Assembly (NCBI GenBank): GCA_003989075.1
Contig: RXIX01000022.1
Coordinates: 1 to 36,576 of the forward strand
DNA length: 36,576 nucleotides
Source: Candidatus Competibacteraceae bacterium
GTDB lineage: Bacteria > Pseudomonadota > Gammaproteobacteria > Competibacterales > Competibacteraceae
Direction of reading: 5' to 3'
Each line of letters opens with the position of its first letter. The stretch's first letter is position 1. The notes beneath the pieces were generated by a model. The model searched no databases and was not told the DNA's origin. It saw only the letters and a list, made by a program, of their open reading frames with translations. Positions 36,372 to 36,576 of this stretch are shown here, one piece after another. Made by a program: the position numbers and the translations under genes.

Positions 36372-36576
36372 TCATTTATATGAGTCGCATACTAGCTGAC
36401 CGTCATAACTAACCCCTGAATAAGGGCCACACTTATTGTAGTAATCAAGCGAAACTTGAGTATCGACGCCCACCAAGTCGGTTTTGCATGTAGCTTCCAG
36501 TGTTGATCCGTTCCATTTTATATCCTTGCAGTCTGTCGTGTAGCTACCGCCCGGTAGCGGATTCGACGACATTGTC
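36372..36576 (-). CDS. cyanovirin-N homology (CVNH) domain protein, C-terminal part; 5' end outside window
   Basis: The frame is open to the right edge, so the ATG at 36572 need not be the start. The visible 66-68 residues contain PGGSYTTDCKDIKWNGSTLEATCKT, then VSLDYYNKCG and YDGQLVCDSYK. The order SY..xC..I.W.GSTL.A.CKT..(V/T)SLD matches one half of a cyanovirin-N homology domain, a sugar-binding fold with paired cysteines. A signal peptide or other domains would lie to the right. It is 71 nt upstream of the secreted Cys-rich gene on the same strand and shares its low GC, so the two may be an operon. The function is only inferred as glycan binding. Confidence 0.72.
   Translation of the reverse strand, partial: TMSSNPLPGGSYTTDCKDIKWNGSTLEATCKTDLVGVDTQVSLDYYNKCGPYSGVSYDGQLVCDSYK

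Overview
The window looks like a chromosomal segment of a GC-rich gammaproteobacterium. The evidence is the pairing of hflD with mnmA, a RelA-type synthetase with a dead hydrolase domain, rdgC, clpS-clpA facing infA, and a DsbB with the usual four cysteines. A phasin, glycogen branching enzyme, an acetyl-CoA hydrolase/transferase, both glyoxylate-shunt enzymes and an exosortase-linked gene set together suggest an organism that cycles carbon through storage polymers. A Competibacter- or Plasticicumulans-like lineage would fit, but this is inference only. No database search was run; all family names come from reading the protein sequences.

Layout. 1-5192 (+): the end of a methyltransferase, then a tight run of an acyl carrier protein, exosortase-A-associated hydrolases 2 and 1, and a membrane-anchored heparinase II/III-like protein. 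This is a fragment of an exopolysaccharide/PEP-CTERM type locus; the exosortase itself is not in the window. 5140-6640 (-): a YheT-type hydrolase and a SnoaL-like protein. 6989-9169 (+): acetyl-CoA hydrolase/transferase. 9346-11673 (-): glgB. 12015-14745 (+): a cytochrome c lipoprotein and relA. 14760-17047 (-): hflD, mnmA, phasin. 17236-19277 (+): rdgC and an unrecognised coiled-coil membrane protein. 19303-24425 (-): a complete branched-chain amino acid ABC transporter, livK-H-M-G-F. 24714-25761 (-): nudJ-like Nudix hydrolase and a DUF3365 haem protein. 26172-29258 (+): aceA and aceB, each with a strong terminator. 29552-32168 (+): clpS-clpA. 32289-32507 (-): infA. 32616-34723 (+): flavodoxin-like protein, mtgA, SelW/Rdx-like protein, dsbB. 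34816 to the right edge (-): two secreted, cysteine-rich accessory proteins of visibly lower GC, one with a C-terminal anchor or sorting signal and one with a cyanovirin-N homology domain.

The points most worth a second look are: an in-frame 72-bp insertion in livK built as two perfect 39-bp repeats around a 33-bp AT-rich core; an orphan intrinsic terminator upstream of aceA that implies a small RNA or an attenuated leader; the secreted protein with tandem Cys modules and a GGGC-hydrophobic-RRRR tail beside a CVNH gene; and the paired exosortase-associated hydrolases whose nucleophile elbows carry Arg and Cys instead of Ser.
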